Shown here: in pieces, positions 34,081 to 47,132 of the stretch
Layout of the letters: every line of letters begins with the position of its first letter
Position numbering within the stretch: position 1 is the stretch's first letter
From: Musa acuminata AAA Group
Taxonomy: Eukaryota > Streptophyta > Magnoliopsida > Zingiberales > Musaceae
Length of the DNA stretch: 64,000 nucleotides
Direction: 5' to 3'
Assembly (NCBI RefSeq): GCF_036884655.1
Contig: NC_088342.1
Coordinates: 33,354,001 to 33,418,000, forward strand
Position numbers and translations under genes: made by a program
The notes under the pieces: generated by a model
What the model saw: the letters and a program-made list of their open reading frames with translations, nothing else
Told to the model about the DNA's origin: nothing
Database searches by the model: none

Positions 34081-35646
34081 CTACAAAAGAGGATGATTTT
34101 TAGGTACCCATTTGATTTTGGGTGCCTCAAAAATTGACCCACTAACTTTGTTATTTATGATTGAATTCTTTATAGTTCCTTTAGGAACCCATATTAATTT
34201 TTGTGAACTAATTTTCCTAAATGGGCATTTGTAGGCAATATGTCCGGATTTGCAACAAAAGTTGCATTTCATATAAGAGGAAACATGTAATGTAGGTCCT
34301 TTTATGAAAGTGGTAGGATTTTGATGTAATCCTTTTACAAATCCAATTCCATTTCTATTTGCGATGTGACCCTTGTGAGCAAGGATCATATCTAATCCTT
34401 TGCTACCGACCTTAAACTTGTTTAAGGTTTCCTTAAGAAGCAAGTTTTCATTTTTTATTGCTTCTAAGTGCTCACACTTAGAGCATGGAGGAGTTTGAAG
34501 ACTATCAAACTTATCTTGTAGCAAAGCATGCTCTTTCTTTAAGATACTTAACTTCTTGCTAACAATTCTACATTCATCAAATAATTCATGAAAAGCGATA
34601 GACAGTTCTTCAAAAGATAAATCTTCATTAAATAAATCGCATACCTCTTCTCCTAACGCCATTAGCGCGTAATGAGCAACTTGCTCGGTGTTGGACTCCT
34701 CTTCTTCGGATGCGCTTGAATCATCCCACGTTGCCTTGAATGCCTTCTTCTTTGATGTCCTCTTTTTGGCTTGAGGACAATCGTTCTTGAAGTGTCCCGG
34801 TTTTTTGCATTCATAGCAAATCACTTGGTCCTTCTTTTGTTCAAATTTATTTTTTGTATTATTTTTAAATCTGTTCTTTCTTAAATATTTTTTAAACTTT
34901 TGAGTCAAAAGTGCAATGTCATTGTCACTGTCCTCATCACTTGATGTTCCTTTCAAGTGGTCTTCTTGTGATTTGAGTGCCATATCCTTCCTGTTCTTTG
35001 GAAGGGGGTTCTCGAGCTCGTCATGAGCTTGACATGTCATTTCATAGGTCATTAGAGACCCAATGAGTTCTTCAAGAGGGAATGCTTTGAGGTCTTTGGC
35101 CTCTTGAATGGCCGTAACTTTTGGATCCCAACTTTTAGGGAGGGATCTTAAGATTTTAGTTACTAGTTCAAAGTTAGTAAAATCTTTACCAAGAGCTTTG
35201 AGTCCATTGATGACATCCGTAAACCGGGTGTACATGTCTCCGATGGACTCACTTGGTTTCATTCGGAAAAGTTCGTAAGAGTGCACAAGGATGTTGATTT
35301 TGGACTCTTTCACTCGGCTAGTGCCTTCATGAGTGACCTCAAGAGTTCTCCAAATATCAAAAGCCGAATCACACATTGAAACACGATTAAATTCGTTTTT
35401 GTCTAGTGCACAAAACAAGGCATTCATAGCCTTTGCATTTAAAGCAAAAACCTTCTTCTCCGATTCATTCCATTCGCTCATCGGAAGAGAAGATTTTTGA
35501 AATCCATTCTCGACAATAGACCAAAGCTCAAAGTCCATAGAAATGAGGAAGATTCTCATGCGAGTCTTCCAATATGTGTAATCCGACCCATTAAACAAAG
35601 GTGGTCGTGCAATAGAATGGCCCTCTTGCATGCCGGAGTAAGCCAT
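34081..35646 (-). CDS. gag: Copia gag polyprotein
   Basis: 521 residues ending at TAG. Gag forms the cytoplasmic virus-like particle and packages element RNA. The N terminus (about 15-215) has the plant copia gag layout with NGSDYTYWKTRM near residue 19. Zinc knuckle 1 is C277-X2-C280-X4-H285-X4-C290; knuckle 2 is C461-X2-C464-X4-H469-X4-C474. An acidic serine-rich stretch lies near 308-320 and a probable coiled coil near 355-415. The start is 38 bases after the primer site. The stop is in frame with pol. Confidence 0.9.
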   Translation of the reverse strand: MAYSGMQEGHSIARPPLFNGSDYTYWKTRMRIFLISMDFELWSIVENGFQKSSLPMSEWNESEKKVFALNAKAMNALFCALDKNEFNRVSMCDSAFDIWRTLEVTHEGTSRVKESKINILVHSYELFRMKPSESIGDMYTRFTDVINGLKALGKDFTNFELVTKILRSLPKSWDPKVTAIQEAKDLKAFPLEELIGSLMTYEMTCQAHDELENPLPKNRKDMALKSQEDHLKGTSSDEDSDNDIALLTQKFKKYLRKNRFKNNTKNKFEQKKDQVICYECKKPGHFKNDCPQAKKRTSKKKAFKATWDDSSASEEEESNTEQVAHYALMALGEEVCDLFNEDLSFEELSIAFHELFDECRIVSKKLSILKKEHALLQDKFDSLQTPPCSKCEHLEAIKNENLLLKETLNKFKVGSKGLDMILAHKGHIANRNGIGFVKGLHQNPTTFIKGPTLHVSSYMKCNFCCKSGHIAYKCPFRKISSQKLIWVPKGTIKNSIINNKVSGSIFEAPKIKWVPKNHPLL

Positions 35647-35684
35647 CTCTCTTGGGTATTAAACCAAATATGAGAGATAACCTT

Positions 35685-35696
35685 GCTCTGATACCA
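35685..35696 (-). other. Primer binding site (initiator tRNA-Met)
   Basis: Minus strand TGGTATCAGAGC, two bases after the 5' LTR; the standard plant copia site complementary to the 3' end of initiator tRNA-Met. Confidence 0.92.
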
Positions 35697-35698
35697 CT

Positions 35699-36911
35699 TG
35701 TTAGGATCGGAGCGGCACTAAGAGGGGGGGGTGAATTAGTGCAGCGGATTAAAACTTCGATTTTAATAAAATCTTTCGTACGTTAAGAACGAAGCTTGAG
35801 AAATTTAACTTGAAGGCGTATTGCAGCAAGAGTAATAAGGAACTAATGCAGTAAGAAGATTTGCAGTAATGTAAATGACAATATTAAAAAGCAAACCAGA
35901 GATTACGCCGATTTTTAGAGTGGTTCGGTCAAATGACCTACTCCACTTGCGAGGCCCCTCTTCGATGAGGCTCCCACCTTCCACTAGCAAGTCTCTTGAA
36001 AATGGAAGGGTAAACACCCCTCTTACAACCTTTTACAAGCAGCTCAACCTCTTACAAATTTTCAATAAGAAAGAAGGAGGAGAACTCTCTAGCAAATTGA
36101 AAACAAGGCTTGCTAAGACTTTCTAAGACTTTTCTCTCAATCAAAATGCTTCTCAAAAGTTGTAACCTCAGCTGAGATTTGAGGGGTATTTATAGGCCTC
36201 AAGAGGATTCAAATTTTGGGCTCCAAAATTTGAATTCTCTTAGGGTTCCCGGTGCTGGCGGTTCCACCGCCCAGCCAGACGGTGCCACCGCCCAGCGTTC
36301 GGGTGCTGGGCGGTGCCACCGCCCAGCCAAGGAGGTGTCACCGCCCAGCACTCGGGTGCTGGGCGGTGCCACCGCCCAGCCAGGCGGTTCCACCGCCTGA
36401 CTTTCCGATTCATTGGTTTGGCTTATTTTTCGCCCAAACCAAATCTGATTTTGGCCCCAGTTGGCCCCTAACCAGGATATAGGATTATCTCTTAATCCTA
36501 ATCCTAATTACAGGTGAACTACATAAAAAAAACATCCTAAGCAAGTTTTTTAACCGCGAACGTCGAGTCTTGTTCCGGCGAGCTTTTCCGACGAACTCTT
36601 CCGACGGACTCCCTGCAAGCTCCCAATCTTTATGATGACTTTAACGAGTAGCCGAGCCTTCTTGGTGATCTCCGCGAGCCTCCGACGATTTCTTCGGCGA
36701 ACTTCCAACACGTTCCCGATTTCTTCTCGGACGGTTCCGGCAGCATCTCCGATGATTCTCCGGTCTCTTAAACGTCTATCAAACTCGACTCCGGTATCCT
36801 TGCTTTATGTTTTCTGATTATCGTAGTTAATCCTGCACACTTAACTCAATAATATGGATTAGATCAATTAACCCACCAATTGATTATATCATCAAAATCC
36901 GAGATTCAACA
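35699..36911 (-). repeat. 5' LTR of young copia element
   Basis: 1213 bp and the probable promoter of the element. A TATAAATA box on minus (36187-36194) is followed by R/U5-like DNA toward 35699. Near-palindromes at 36305-36327 and 36358-36380 lie upstream of the TATA box. Confidence 0.93.
36187..36194 (-). promoter_or_regulatory. TATA box in 5' LTR
   Basis: Minus strand TATAAATA, preceded by GAGGCC. It would place the transcript start near 36155-36165. The same box lies in the 3' LTR at 28074-28081. Confidence 0.6.
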
Positions 36912-36916
36912 GCTCT
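36912..36916. repeat. Right target-site duplication (gctct)
   Basis: Second copy of the 5-bp target made by integrase during insertion. Confidence 0.95.
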
Positions 36917-36995
36917 CTCCTTGCATCCATTGTTGTTCCCCTCCCTAGGGTGTCATCATCTTCTTCTGTGGTGTCGATCCCTTCAGTTAGGGTTC

Positions 36996-38031
36996 CTAGA
37001 GTGATGCCAAGCCAGACCCCTAAGGTTTTCTCCTTTGGCAAGTACCAAGAAAAATGGGCCACTCCATCGGGATCCTTCCAATGCCCCTCCGCCTTCCAAG
37101 AAGAGCCAATTGGATGGCCCTTTCACTGGAAAGAGCATCTCTTAGGCATTGATGTTAATTGGTCCTTCATATGGGCCAGATGCAAGTTCACTACTATCTT
37201 CTTCTTTGTTTAACCGGATCTATGATGCTTCTAAGGATTTCATCGAATTTGACGAAAAAACTCCTCATGAATGGCAAAAACCTTGAATATCTAGTTTGAT
37301 CAATCATTTCCTCCGACTTCGACTTTGGATTTCCTGAAATATGTGGTTTCTCACTAATGGAAATGTTCTTTGGTGTCCCAAGTGATCAATTTGGCTTAAG
37401 GTTTTTATTTGCTTTCAATTTTTTTCTAAAGCGGAGGTTGTTCGCATCCTCACCGAGGGACCATGGACCATTCGAGGGGAGGTTTTGTATCTGATGCCCA
37501 AGAAAGCTAATTTCCAGCCTCTCACAGAGAGGATCTCATCTGTCCCTATCTAGGTGTAGTTCGTCAATCTTCCTTTGGAGTACTGGAACAGAATGTGTTA
37601 TTAATCTTGGTTCTCTCCTAGGTCGTCCCCTAAAGAATGATGAATGTTCTTTCTCGTTTGAAAGGGGTCGATATGTAAGGTTAGTATAGAAATCGATCTT
37701 TCAAAACCCCATAAGCAGTATGACTGGGTCACCTAAAGAAAGGAATTTTCCAAACTGTTTCATATGAGAATTTACCTTTGGTGTGTTTCAAGTATAGTTG
37801 TGTGGGTCATAAAGTGGATTTGCCCTCTAGTTTCGATGACTTCTTTGACTTCCTCCCTTGTTTTTCTGGACTCTTCTCACAAGGCCGACCCCCAAAAGGG
37901 TGTGGAGCAACCCCCTTCCGATTTAGATGGCTCTATTACCCTAAGGGAGGTTGGGTCTTCTCACTTAGAGCTGGACCTCTTTGGTCCATGGATTAAAGTT
38001 GAGAAGCGTTGCCCGATTGGTCGTCGGCACA
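36996..38031 (+). pseudogene. Broken LINE ORF1, copy 3
   Basis: Starts 85 bp right of the young copia element, which inserted just upstream. Same lesions as copy 2. Confidence 0.7.
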
Positions 38032-38162
38032 GCCAAGCCAACGCTGATCGAAATCGATCGGAATAGGGGGGTGGCGTGGTGCCATGTCGAGGAAGCGATC
38101 GAGGCCATTGGTTTCCTCTGCTCCTTGAGATATTGGCACACATACAGGTCACATGCCCCCTA

Positions 38163-38571
38163 CACTATAAGAAAAATAGTTATTAACCATGAACAAAAGT
38201 TGTCACTAAAAGAATTAGTGCAAAATGAGCCATCACTAGCTTCCGTCAGCATAGATCTCGTGGCTAAAAGTTTTAGTAACAAAAAAAGACACATATGTCA
38301 TTAAATTATAGTTTTTAGTGATAGTTTATATTTGTAGCTAAAACATTAAATTCTATCGCTAAAAATAAATAAATTGATAAATTAATATTTCTGTGACAAC
38401 AATTGGTTATGAACACTTCTGTCACTAAAAGAATTGACTAACAATTTTAGTGACAATATAATTAACTCTTACTGATTAAATGGAAAAGATAATAATAATT
38501 TAGTGATGGCTTGACCTGTCACTAAAATATAAAAAAAATTAGTAATGGATTATTTGAGTGTCACTATACTG
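38163..38571 (+). mobile_element. CACTA-like end, copy 3
   Basis: Terminus at 38163-38179; no change seen. Confidence 0.5.
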
Positions 38572-39259
38572 TCAATAATAATTTTATTAATTACCTATCA
38601 ATTTTTAATAATTTCAAAATCATACCAAAACTTTTTCATAAATTCAAGATAAAATTATTGATATTTGAAACTTCACATTACAATCTTTATTTTATCCAAA
38701 AATCAATATCAAAGTGAGACAATTATAAATTCCACATCATCTCGAAAAAAAATACATCAAGATATCTTTATATCTTCATTCTTGAACTCTCCTGTGTCAT
38801 CTTGTGCATCTTGCGTGAAGTCACAATTGCACAATATATACAGACAAGTCACAATTGTTAGAGTTGCATAGTAGAGTTGAATAGTCCATCACTATTATCC
38901 CATGTTTGCAAATGCAAATGGTTAAGAAGGTGAGGAAACTGAAACCCTATTCTTCACACATTATTTCTTGCTATTATACTATGGAGGTATATGCAAGTTT
39001 TCCTTTATGTCAACCTACTGCTGACATTACATACTTTTTATTTTCAGAGTTAAGAACTGTTGTATATGAAAATAAAAGCAATTTTATGGTTGATTTCATT
39101 GATAAAACATAAACATGTCAAGATTGTTAGCAGTCCATAACAAGTTTCTAGTGTACTGCAGCCTAAAATTGGAATCCAAAATCAGATTAAAGCTTTCTAA
39201 AAGATATACCTCTTAAGTGAAGTAAAGCAGCATGCAAGCTTAGATATATCAGTGTTGCC

Positions 39260-40512
39260 AAGCATTGAAATAAAGTGATATAGAAACAGAAAATATCGAA
39301 GTCAAGTTCATCTTCCTAAGCGAGGGGAGGCCCGAAGCGCGTCGCTTGGGCGCTCGCCCGAGCCCAGGCGTCGGGCGAGCACCCGGGTTAAACCCAGCGA
39401 CCGAACCAGCGTTTTAGGTCTGGTTCAATCTCCGGTGCTTTAGTTGGTCCAATCGAACCAACTAAAGCACCGATATCAGCCTTCTTCTCACGACTTCCCC
39501 AACTCTAACCCCGCTCGCCACTTCCACTCCCACTGCCGCTGCCACTGCTACCGCTATCGCTGCCACTATCGTCGCTCGTCGCTCTTGCTCTCGCTGCCGC
39601 TGCCACTGTCGTCGCTCGCCGCTCCCGCTCTCGCTCCCCCCTGCTCGCTGCTACCGCTGCCACTATCGCCGCTCCCGCTGCCACTACTCGCTGTTACTAC
39701 TGTCGCTGCCACTATCGTCGCTCGCCACTCCTGCTCCCGTTGACACTGTTGCCGCTCCCGCTGCCTCTGCTCGCTACTACTGCTGCTGCTGCCACTATCG
39801 CCGCTCGCCGCTCCTACTCCCGCTACTCGTTACTACCACTGTCGTTGCCACTGTCGCCGCTCCCGTTGCCATCGCTCGCTGCTACCGCTGCCGCTGCCAC
39901 TATCGCTTCTCGTTGCTACCGCTGCCGCTGCTCTCAGTCAGTAGCCTCAGTCTTCCTCTTACTCACACTCTTCTTACTTCAATAGTATACTGTTATCAAT
40001 ATATTAACAATATGCTACTAACCAAGGTTCGTCGTACCGTACCGTACAGGCGTTTCGACCCGAGCTCGGTACGGTACGGTACGGTACCGGTGTACCGGGC
40101 GGTACATCAGGGCGTACCGAACAATTTTATACTTTTTTCATACTGTAGCACTGTAGCGGTATCGGGCGATCCGCATACCGGTAACCTATCGGATCGGTAC
40201 GTACCGCCGGGTACGGATGGTACGCTTCGGTATGATAGACCTTGCTACTAACTATATACTAGTAATAGTATTTTTATTTATTAGATTAATAATATATTAT
40301 TTTGATTTTAATACTATTAATTTTTATTTATTTAAAATTATTATTAGGTTTCAGAATAAATGATATATTTTTATTTAAATAAATATATTTATTAATTATA
40401 TTATATATTTTTATATTTTAGCGTCTCGCTTCACTCAGACGAACGCCTAGCACCTCGGACGTTTTTGGACCTGAGCACCTTTTGGCACCTAGCGCCTTTT
40501 CAATCAATGCTT
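39260..40512. mobile_element. Probable non-autonomous DNA transposon, copy 3
   Basis: Minisatellite at about 39516-39946; same as copy 2 where compared. Confidence 0.35.
40023..40243. mobile_element. Mutator-type MITE, copy 3
   Basis: Duplications at 40014-40022 and 40244-40252. No change seen. Confidence 0.65.
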
Positions 40513-40621
40513 GTAACAAAATTGCAAACTCTCTTTAATGCATCTCAACTCCCAAAGCTTTGACAACAAGTTGAGAACAACTTATAGCTAAACAATGAAA
40601 AACAAGACCAAGTTTATATAC

Positions 40622-41206
40622 CATTTATGCCCTCCATTCCAGCTCTGACAATAGGCCGAGCACTTGAGTAGCTGCGGAAGGACCAAAAACTCTTATCTAC
40701 AAAACATAAATAAATGTTACACAATGGCACTTCCCGTGATTCACCATCCAAATTCGAGCAATCAACAATCCAAATAACATAATTAATCAAATTAAAGCCC
40801 CACGCCCCCACAATCCAAACCCTAATTGAGATTTCCCAAGAGGATCCGCCACGATGAACCTCACGAGAAACATAGAAGAAAAGGCGTAATCCAAATAGAA
40901 CCGAGAATCCACGCAGAACAAATACAACCCTGAGCAATTAAACGGAAATCGAGACGAGCTCCATAGCAAAAGAAACAAGAGCATATCAATGCGTCGCAAT
41001 AGGAACGGGGTAGGAGAAAGGAGTGGAGGCAAACCTGGGGGCAGGGCCCGACGACGGGATCGATCGCCTGAGGAGCAAAGGTAGGGGTTTTCGACGAGCG
41101 GGACAACTGGGTGGGACGAGTGAAGCTCCGTCTCTCGATCTCGTCTTCCTCGCCCGCTCCTATTTCGCTGTTGGTGGCGACGCACGGACGTGAGGGGATC
41201 ATTAAA
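40622..41206 (-). pseudogene. Unidentified leader/second exon, copy 3
   Basis: Exon 2 at 40622-40696 and leader donor after 41035; same as copy 1. Confidence 0.4.
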
Positions 41207-42290
41207 TCGCAACTACAGAGAGAAGCAGTGTAGAACGAGGAGGTCGAGGAGCAGTGACGGCCAAGACCGAAGAGCCAAGTAAGAATCCGCCATTTCCACC
41301 GTCTCTCTCTCTCACTCTCCCTGCCTCCGGGGGTGATATGGCGAGGGCGTCTCATGCTTAGTGACGCGATTGATATCGGATTCGGGGAGTGGCCTCCGGA
41401 GCCGTCGGATCCGGGTGGGGTTGCAGTCGCCGCCGTTCTCCCTGTAGTTGCAATTTAATGATCCCCTCACGTCCGTGCGTTTTAATGATCCCCTCACGTT
41501 CCTCGCCCGCTCCTATTTCGCTGTTGGTGGCGACGCACGGACGTGCGTTTTAATGATCCCCTCACGTCCGTGCGTTTTAATGATCCCCTCACGTCCGTGC
41601 GTTCTCCGCTCAAAATGGCGACGCACGGACGTGAGGGGATCATTAAAACGCACGGACGGACGTGAGGGGATCATTAAATCGCACGGACGTGAGGGGATCA
41701 TTAAAACGCACGGACGTGAGGGGATCATTAAAACGCACGTCCGTGCGTCGCCACCAACAGCGAAATAGGAGCGGGCGAGGAACGTGAGGGGATCATTAAA
41801 ACGCACGGACGTGAGGGGATCATTAAATCGCAACTACAGGGAGAACGGCGGCGGCTGCAACCCCACCCGGATCCGACGGCTCCGGAGGCCACTCCCCGAA
41901 TCCGATATCAACCGCGTCACTAAGCATGAGACGCCCTCGCCATATCACCCCCAGAGGCAGGGAGAGTGAGAGAGAGAGACGGTGGAAATGGCGGATTCTT
42001 ACTTGGCTCTTCGGTCCTGGCCGTCACTGCTCCTCGACCTCCTCGTTCTACACTGCTTCTCTCTGTAGTTGCGATTTAATGATCCCCTCACGTCCGTGCG
42101 TTTTAATGATCCCCTCACGTTCCTCGCCCGCTCCTATTTCGCTGTTGGTGGCGACGCACGGACGTGCGTTTTAATGATCCCCTCACGTCCGTGCGTTTTA
42201 ATGATCCCCTCACGTCCGTGCGATTTAATGATCCCCTCACGTCCGTCCGTGCGTTTTAATGATCCCCTCACGTCCGTGCGTCGCCATTTT
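41146..42290. repeat. Foldback cluster, copy 3
   Basis: Cores at 41207-41453 and 41828-42074. Shares the copy 2 variants; a private A lies near 41263 in the left core. Confidence 0.75.
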
Positions 42291-42323
42291 TCTTGGTACT
42301 TGCCAAAGGAGAAAACCTTAGGG
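42284..42323 (-). repeat. 40-bp inverted copy, copy 3
   Basis: Reverse complement of 37018-37057, right of the young retrotransposon. Confidence 0.85.
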
Positions 42324-42427
42324 TCAAATACTCATCTTGTAAATGAGCTTACAACAACATAATCAAATTAATATTTTATTTATAAAAAATTAATTTATTT
42401 TAAGCTTTCGATTTTTGGTAAGTTAGT

Positions 42428-42771
42428 CTACGTCGGTTTTGACACGAATTGAAATGTTTGTCGGCGCTCTCTCTCTGTCTTATAACTATTTTCTTGGCAA
42501 CGAGAATATGAAAACAAAAATGAACAAACCCTCATCACTCGATAACAGAACAATACCATGAAGAGCAAACCAAAATAACAACAATCCATATCACTTGAAT
42601 CGAACCAGAACCTTTCATCAACGAGATTAATGTCGAGGAGGTCTCGAGGAAGCAATTTCTTAAAAGCATAAACTCGTCCTCCTCCTTCATCGGCACCTCC
42701 TCACCAACTTTGAAACCCGCCGTCTTCAATCAAGTCATTGGGAATAAGGGGTTGGCTGCGCGGGAGAGGGA
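42428..42771 (-). pseudogene. Unidentified 5' gene fragment, copy 3
   Basis: Same as copy 1. Confidence 0.3.
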
Positions 42772-43137
42772 GGAGTGAAGTATTTAGGATGGTGGAGAGA
42801 GAGGGAGGAGAGGAGAGGAGAGCGTGGGCCGTGATTCCTGATCTCGTTTGCGGAGCTGGAGATTGGTATTTCCACTAGGGTTCGCCTACAATCGTGCACC
42901 ACCAAGAAGGCCGTGACACGTTATTTCTTTTTCAAAACATTTATATCCCAACTTGCTTAAGTTGAATCGACCGACTCTAAGTCAACTCGTAACTCCATTC
43001 TAGTCAAGCTTTGTATCCGATTCAAACGTCAGGTCCAGCTCCAAATCTCAATCTGGGCCGTAGGATCACATGATCCTACGATCTTGATCACAAATTTGAT
43101 GACCGCATCTAATTCAACAGTGAATATATATATATAA

Positions 43138-46100
43138 AGCATTAGATCTAACCGTGGAGGGGAATATTACAACAGAAATGACGGCTCAAGTGAATAACGT
43201 CGAGGACCATTTGCTCTATGCTTAGAGGAGTGTGGAATTATCCCTCTGTATAAAATGCCAAGGTCACCTAACATGAATGGTGTAGTTGAAAGACGAAACT
43301 GCATACTTAAAGACATAGTAAGAAATATGATTTTTTAATCTACTTTGCCAGAGTCACCCTGAAGAGAAGCAATAAAAACTATAGCTTACATTCTTATAGA
43401 GTACCAATTAAAGCAACTACAAAAACACCTTATGAGCTTTGGACCGGAAGAAAGCCTAGTCTAAGACACTTTCATAGGTTGTCTATCTAAGACAAGGCTT
43501 TACAGGCCTAACGAAAAGAAATTGGAACCCCAAACAATAAGCAATTATTTTATTGGTTATTCTGAACGATCTAAGGGGTACAAATTTTATAATCCCAAAT
43601 CAATAAATATTTTTGAGACGAGTATTGCTACAAGGATATTGAGTTTGGGGGGAGAAATAAGGTTAAAGACTTTACGTTTGAGGAAGAATTGGTTCAATTT
43701 AATCCAATTTATATAGTTGCCACTGATGTGGTAAATTCAATACCTCAAAAGGATATAGTTATTTCAACTCTCATATAGTATAAGAAAATTATTCATGAGG
43801 ATCAAACTCAACATCCATAAGAACATATGCCACAAGAGCTAGCACCTTTGTGATGATCCATTAGGGTAAGGAGGAGTGTCATTTCATATGATTATATGGT
43901 ATTTCTCTGGGAACATGAAAAAAGTAGTGATATGATGGAAGATGATCCAATCAACTTCTGTCAAGCCATAGAGGATTCCAATTCTGATAAGTGGATTAAA
44001 GCAATGAATCAAGAGTATAAGTCCATACAAGACAATAAAGTTTGAGAACTTGTCCCATTACTAGAAGGAGTGAAACCTATTGGTTGTAAATGAATTTTTA
44101 AAACCAAAGGGGATTCTAATGGTAATGTGGAGAGATATAATGCACGTCTTGTGGCAAAGGGCTATACTCAAAAAGAAGGGATTGACTTTAAATAAACCTC
44201 TCCGGTTTTAACGAATGACTCTTTTAGAATAATTATGGCTTTAGCCACACATTTTGATTTGGAGCTCTTTTAGATGGATGTCAAAATAACAATTCTCAAT
44301 GGAAATATTGATGAAATAATTTATATGGTACAACCAGAATACTTTGTATCAAAAGAACCTAAAGAAAATAATATGTAAATTGATAAAATCTATCTATGAG
44401 ATAAAACATATTGAATCTTGGATTTTGACGATGAAATCAATTAATGAGTTTACGATCTAATGTACATTTAAGTGACGTAGGACTATATTCAATCAGGAAA
44501 GATAAATTGATTAAAGCGGTGGAATCAAAAGTTGGGCTAAAATGGAACATGTTAGAAGATTGGATGTCGGACCGGAGGAATGGTCGACATATCAGCAGAA
44601 GGCTTCGTGCCATGAGTTCGAGCATCGGGCCAAAAGGATCAGACATTGCACTAAGGAGATCGGGTGTTGCGGATATCAACATGTCGATTGGGCAATACAT
44701 CATAAGAGAGGACGATATGCCGAAGGTTCGGGTGAAGCATCGGATGAACCAATGACATGTTGGATAACTTAGAATTCTTACTTATAATAATTTGTCTAGA
44801 TCGAAGTAGTTTTAGTTCTAATTGGATTGTTTAGAATGTAATTAGACCAACTCAATTATGGGTTAACTCGGCCTGAATTGGGGTTATTTTGGGCCAAGTG
44901 GAAGGCCCAATTAGTGACCCATAGTTGGCCCAAGCTGTGACACTGCCAGTTTAGGTGATAATATTGCTCAGATACAATCTCCCAGACTGTGTTAGGCGAT
45001 GGTACCACCTAGTCTCAAACTAGCAGGCGGTGGTATTGCTAGTACCCCGAAAACCCAAGATGAGATCATTTGGTCCCTAAATTTGAATTCATTTGGGGCC
45101 TAAAAAAGCCCTACTCATCCTTACTCAGTAAACACATCAATTGTGAGTTAAAGAAAAGAAAAATGCTATAGTAATATTATAAAAACTCGTCTCAAGCTCT
45201 CAGTATTATATATGAAGTTTAAGAGAGAGGTGAGGTTGTAAAGGTTATCTCCTAAACCGGTGAAAAGGAGAAAATGGGTGTAAAAGGATAGTTGATCTTC
45301 CTCCGTTGAAAGAAGATCGATAGTGAAAGCCGATGGCCTTGAGTGAAGAGGAATCAGGAGTGGATGCAGGTCACGATGATCGAACCACTATAAAACTTAG
45401 TTTGTATTTATATTTTGTTTTTTACCTTTATTGCAAACTGCTTTACTTGCTCATTACATTTTTATGAACGTTTTCGAGTTAAACATATTTCCAATATGAT
45501 TTTATCGAACGAAATTTTCGAATCGATGTAATTTTTATCGTAAGCACTAATTCACACTCCCCCCCTCTTAGTGCCGATTTCGATCCTAACAAAACAAACA
45601 TCCTTTTAGTAGTAACACAAATTTCATCAAGTAATTATCTCATTTGGTTTTAAGATGAATGTTGTTGATGATTGCATGTATCATAAATTCAGTGGGAGCA
45701 AATTTATTTTACTAATATTTTATATGGATGACATTCTGCTTGCCACTAATGATATAGACATATTGCACGAAACCAAGAGATTTTTATCTAGAAATTTTGA
45801 GATGAAAGATCTTGGTGATGCCCCTTTTGTATTAGGAATCCAGATACACCGAGATAGATCGCGAGGTATTCTAGGATTATTACAAAGGAACTATATCGAT
45901 AAAGTACTCAAAAGGTTTAGCATATAGGATTGTAAACCAGGAGACACCCCTATCACAAAGGGAGACAAGTTCAGTCTCAATTAGTGCCTTAAAAAAAATC
46001 TGGAAACTTAAGAAATGCAGAAGATTTCCTATGCATTAGCTTTAGGGAGTCTAATGTATGCACAGGTTTGTACGCGTCAAGATATAATGTACATTGTTGG

Positions 46101-46256
46101 AATGTTAGATAGATACTTAAGCAATCATGGAATGAATCATTGGAATGTAGCTAAAAGAGTCATGAGATATTTAAAGAGAACAAAAGATCATATGGGAGAT
46201 CAGACCATTTGAAGATCATTGGATATTCTGACTCCGATTTTACTAGATGCTAAGAC
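43138..46256 (+). pseudogene. Decayed Ty1/copia pol, copy 3
   Basis: Same stops; private A near 45615 just after the solo LTR. Confidence 0.85.
44409..45591 (+). mobile_element. Solo LTR, copy 3
   Basis: Duplications at 44404-44408 and 45592-45596; private T near 44551. Confidence 0.85.
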
Positions 46257-47132
46257 AATATGATTTAATATTCTCCGACACATTCAAAAATAATAATTAA
46301 TTATAAAAATAATATATAATTAATCTAGAATTATACACATGAATACATTTAATGAGACTTATATTTTATAATTTATAATTTATACAAATACTATATTGTG
46401 GAGCATGACATAGTTGTAATATGCTTAGACATCTAAGATTACAATTAATTAAAGGTCAAAGAGAGTTAAGTTGGTAATTGCTGATTTATTTGGCAAATCA
46501 AAAATTTATGGCTATTGAATTGACTTGCTAAATACATAAGAAAGATCAGAAAAACTCAACCATATGACTTTAACTTAGTGTAAAAAAAAATCTAATTAAT
46601 GAAATACGATGTTAATTTAAAGCTGAAGTAAATGCATTCTGAAAGTAGAAATTTATTCAGAAAAAAGGAAAGAAAAAAGTGTAAGAGTTGTTTGTATTAG
46701 TTTGAAAATAGTATCTCATTCATTTCAATATAGTGCTACTTGATTAACCTCTCATCAGATTCTATCGTTATTGTTGGAGAAGCATCTTATGCTTATATTT
46801 ACAGTGTGCAAAACTAGGAGGAAAAAGAAAGGCCATGCTCAACATCAAACACAATGAAAAAGTATTGCATTTCGGAAGGAGATTATTATCAAACCATGAG
46901 TGCTTTCAACGTTCCCAAAAATGACGGCACAGTTCCAGTGGAAGAATAGTCAATACTCTGAAATTTGGAACCTATTTTTCTGAAGCAAAATCTCAAAATA
47001 TATTATGCTGCAATGGAGCAATGGTTCAGTTCTTTTCATTGCAATCTGAGGCCATCAAAAAATTACAATCTGTCCAGAAAATTCAGACGTAAGTGAATTT
47101 GAACGATCCCTCCAAGTACTTCAACATCAAGG

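Larger units (their letters stand above)
27586..36911 (-). mobile_element. Young Ty1/copia retrotransposon, SIRE/Maximus-like
   Basis: A 9326-bp element with TG...CA LTRs, inserted on the minus strand. Order on its coding strand: 5' LTR (36911-35699), tRNA-Met primer site, gag, pol, accessory ORF, polypurine tract, 3' LTR (28798-27586). Flanked by the direct repeat gctct at 27581-27585 and 36912-36916. The SIRE/Maximus call rests on two-knuckle gag, integrase before reverse transcriptase, long LTRs and an extra ORF after pol. The only coding lesion seen is one in-frame TAG between gag and pol. Absent from the other four units. Confidence 0.93.
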
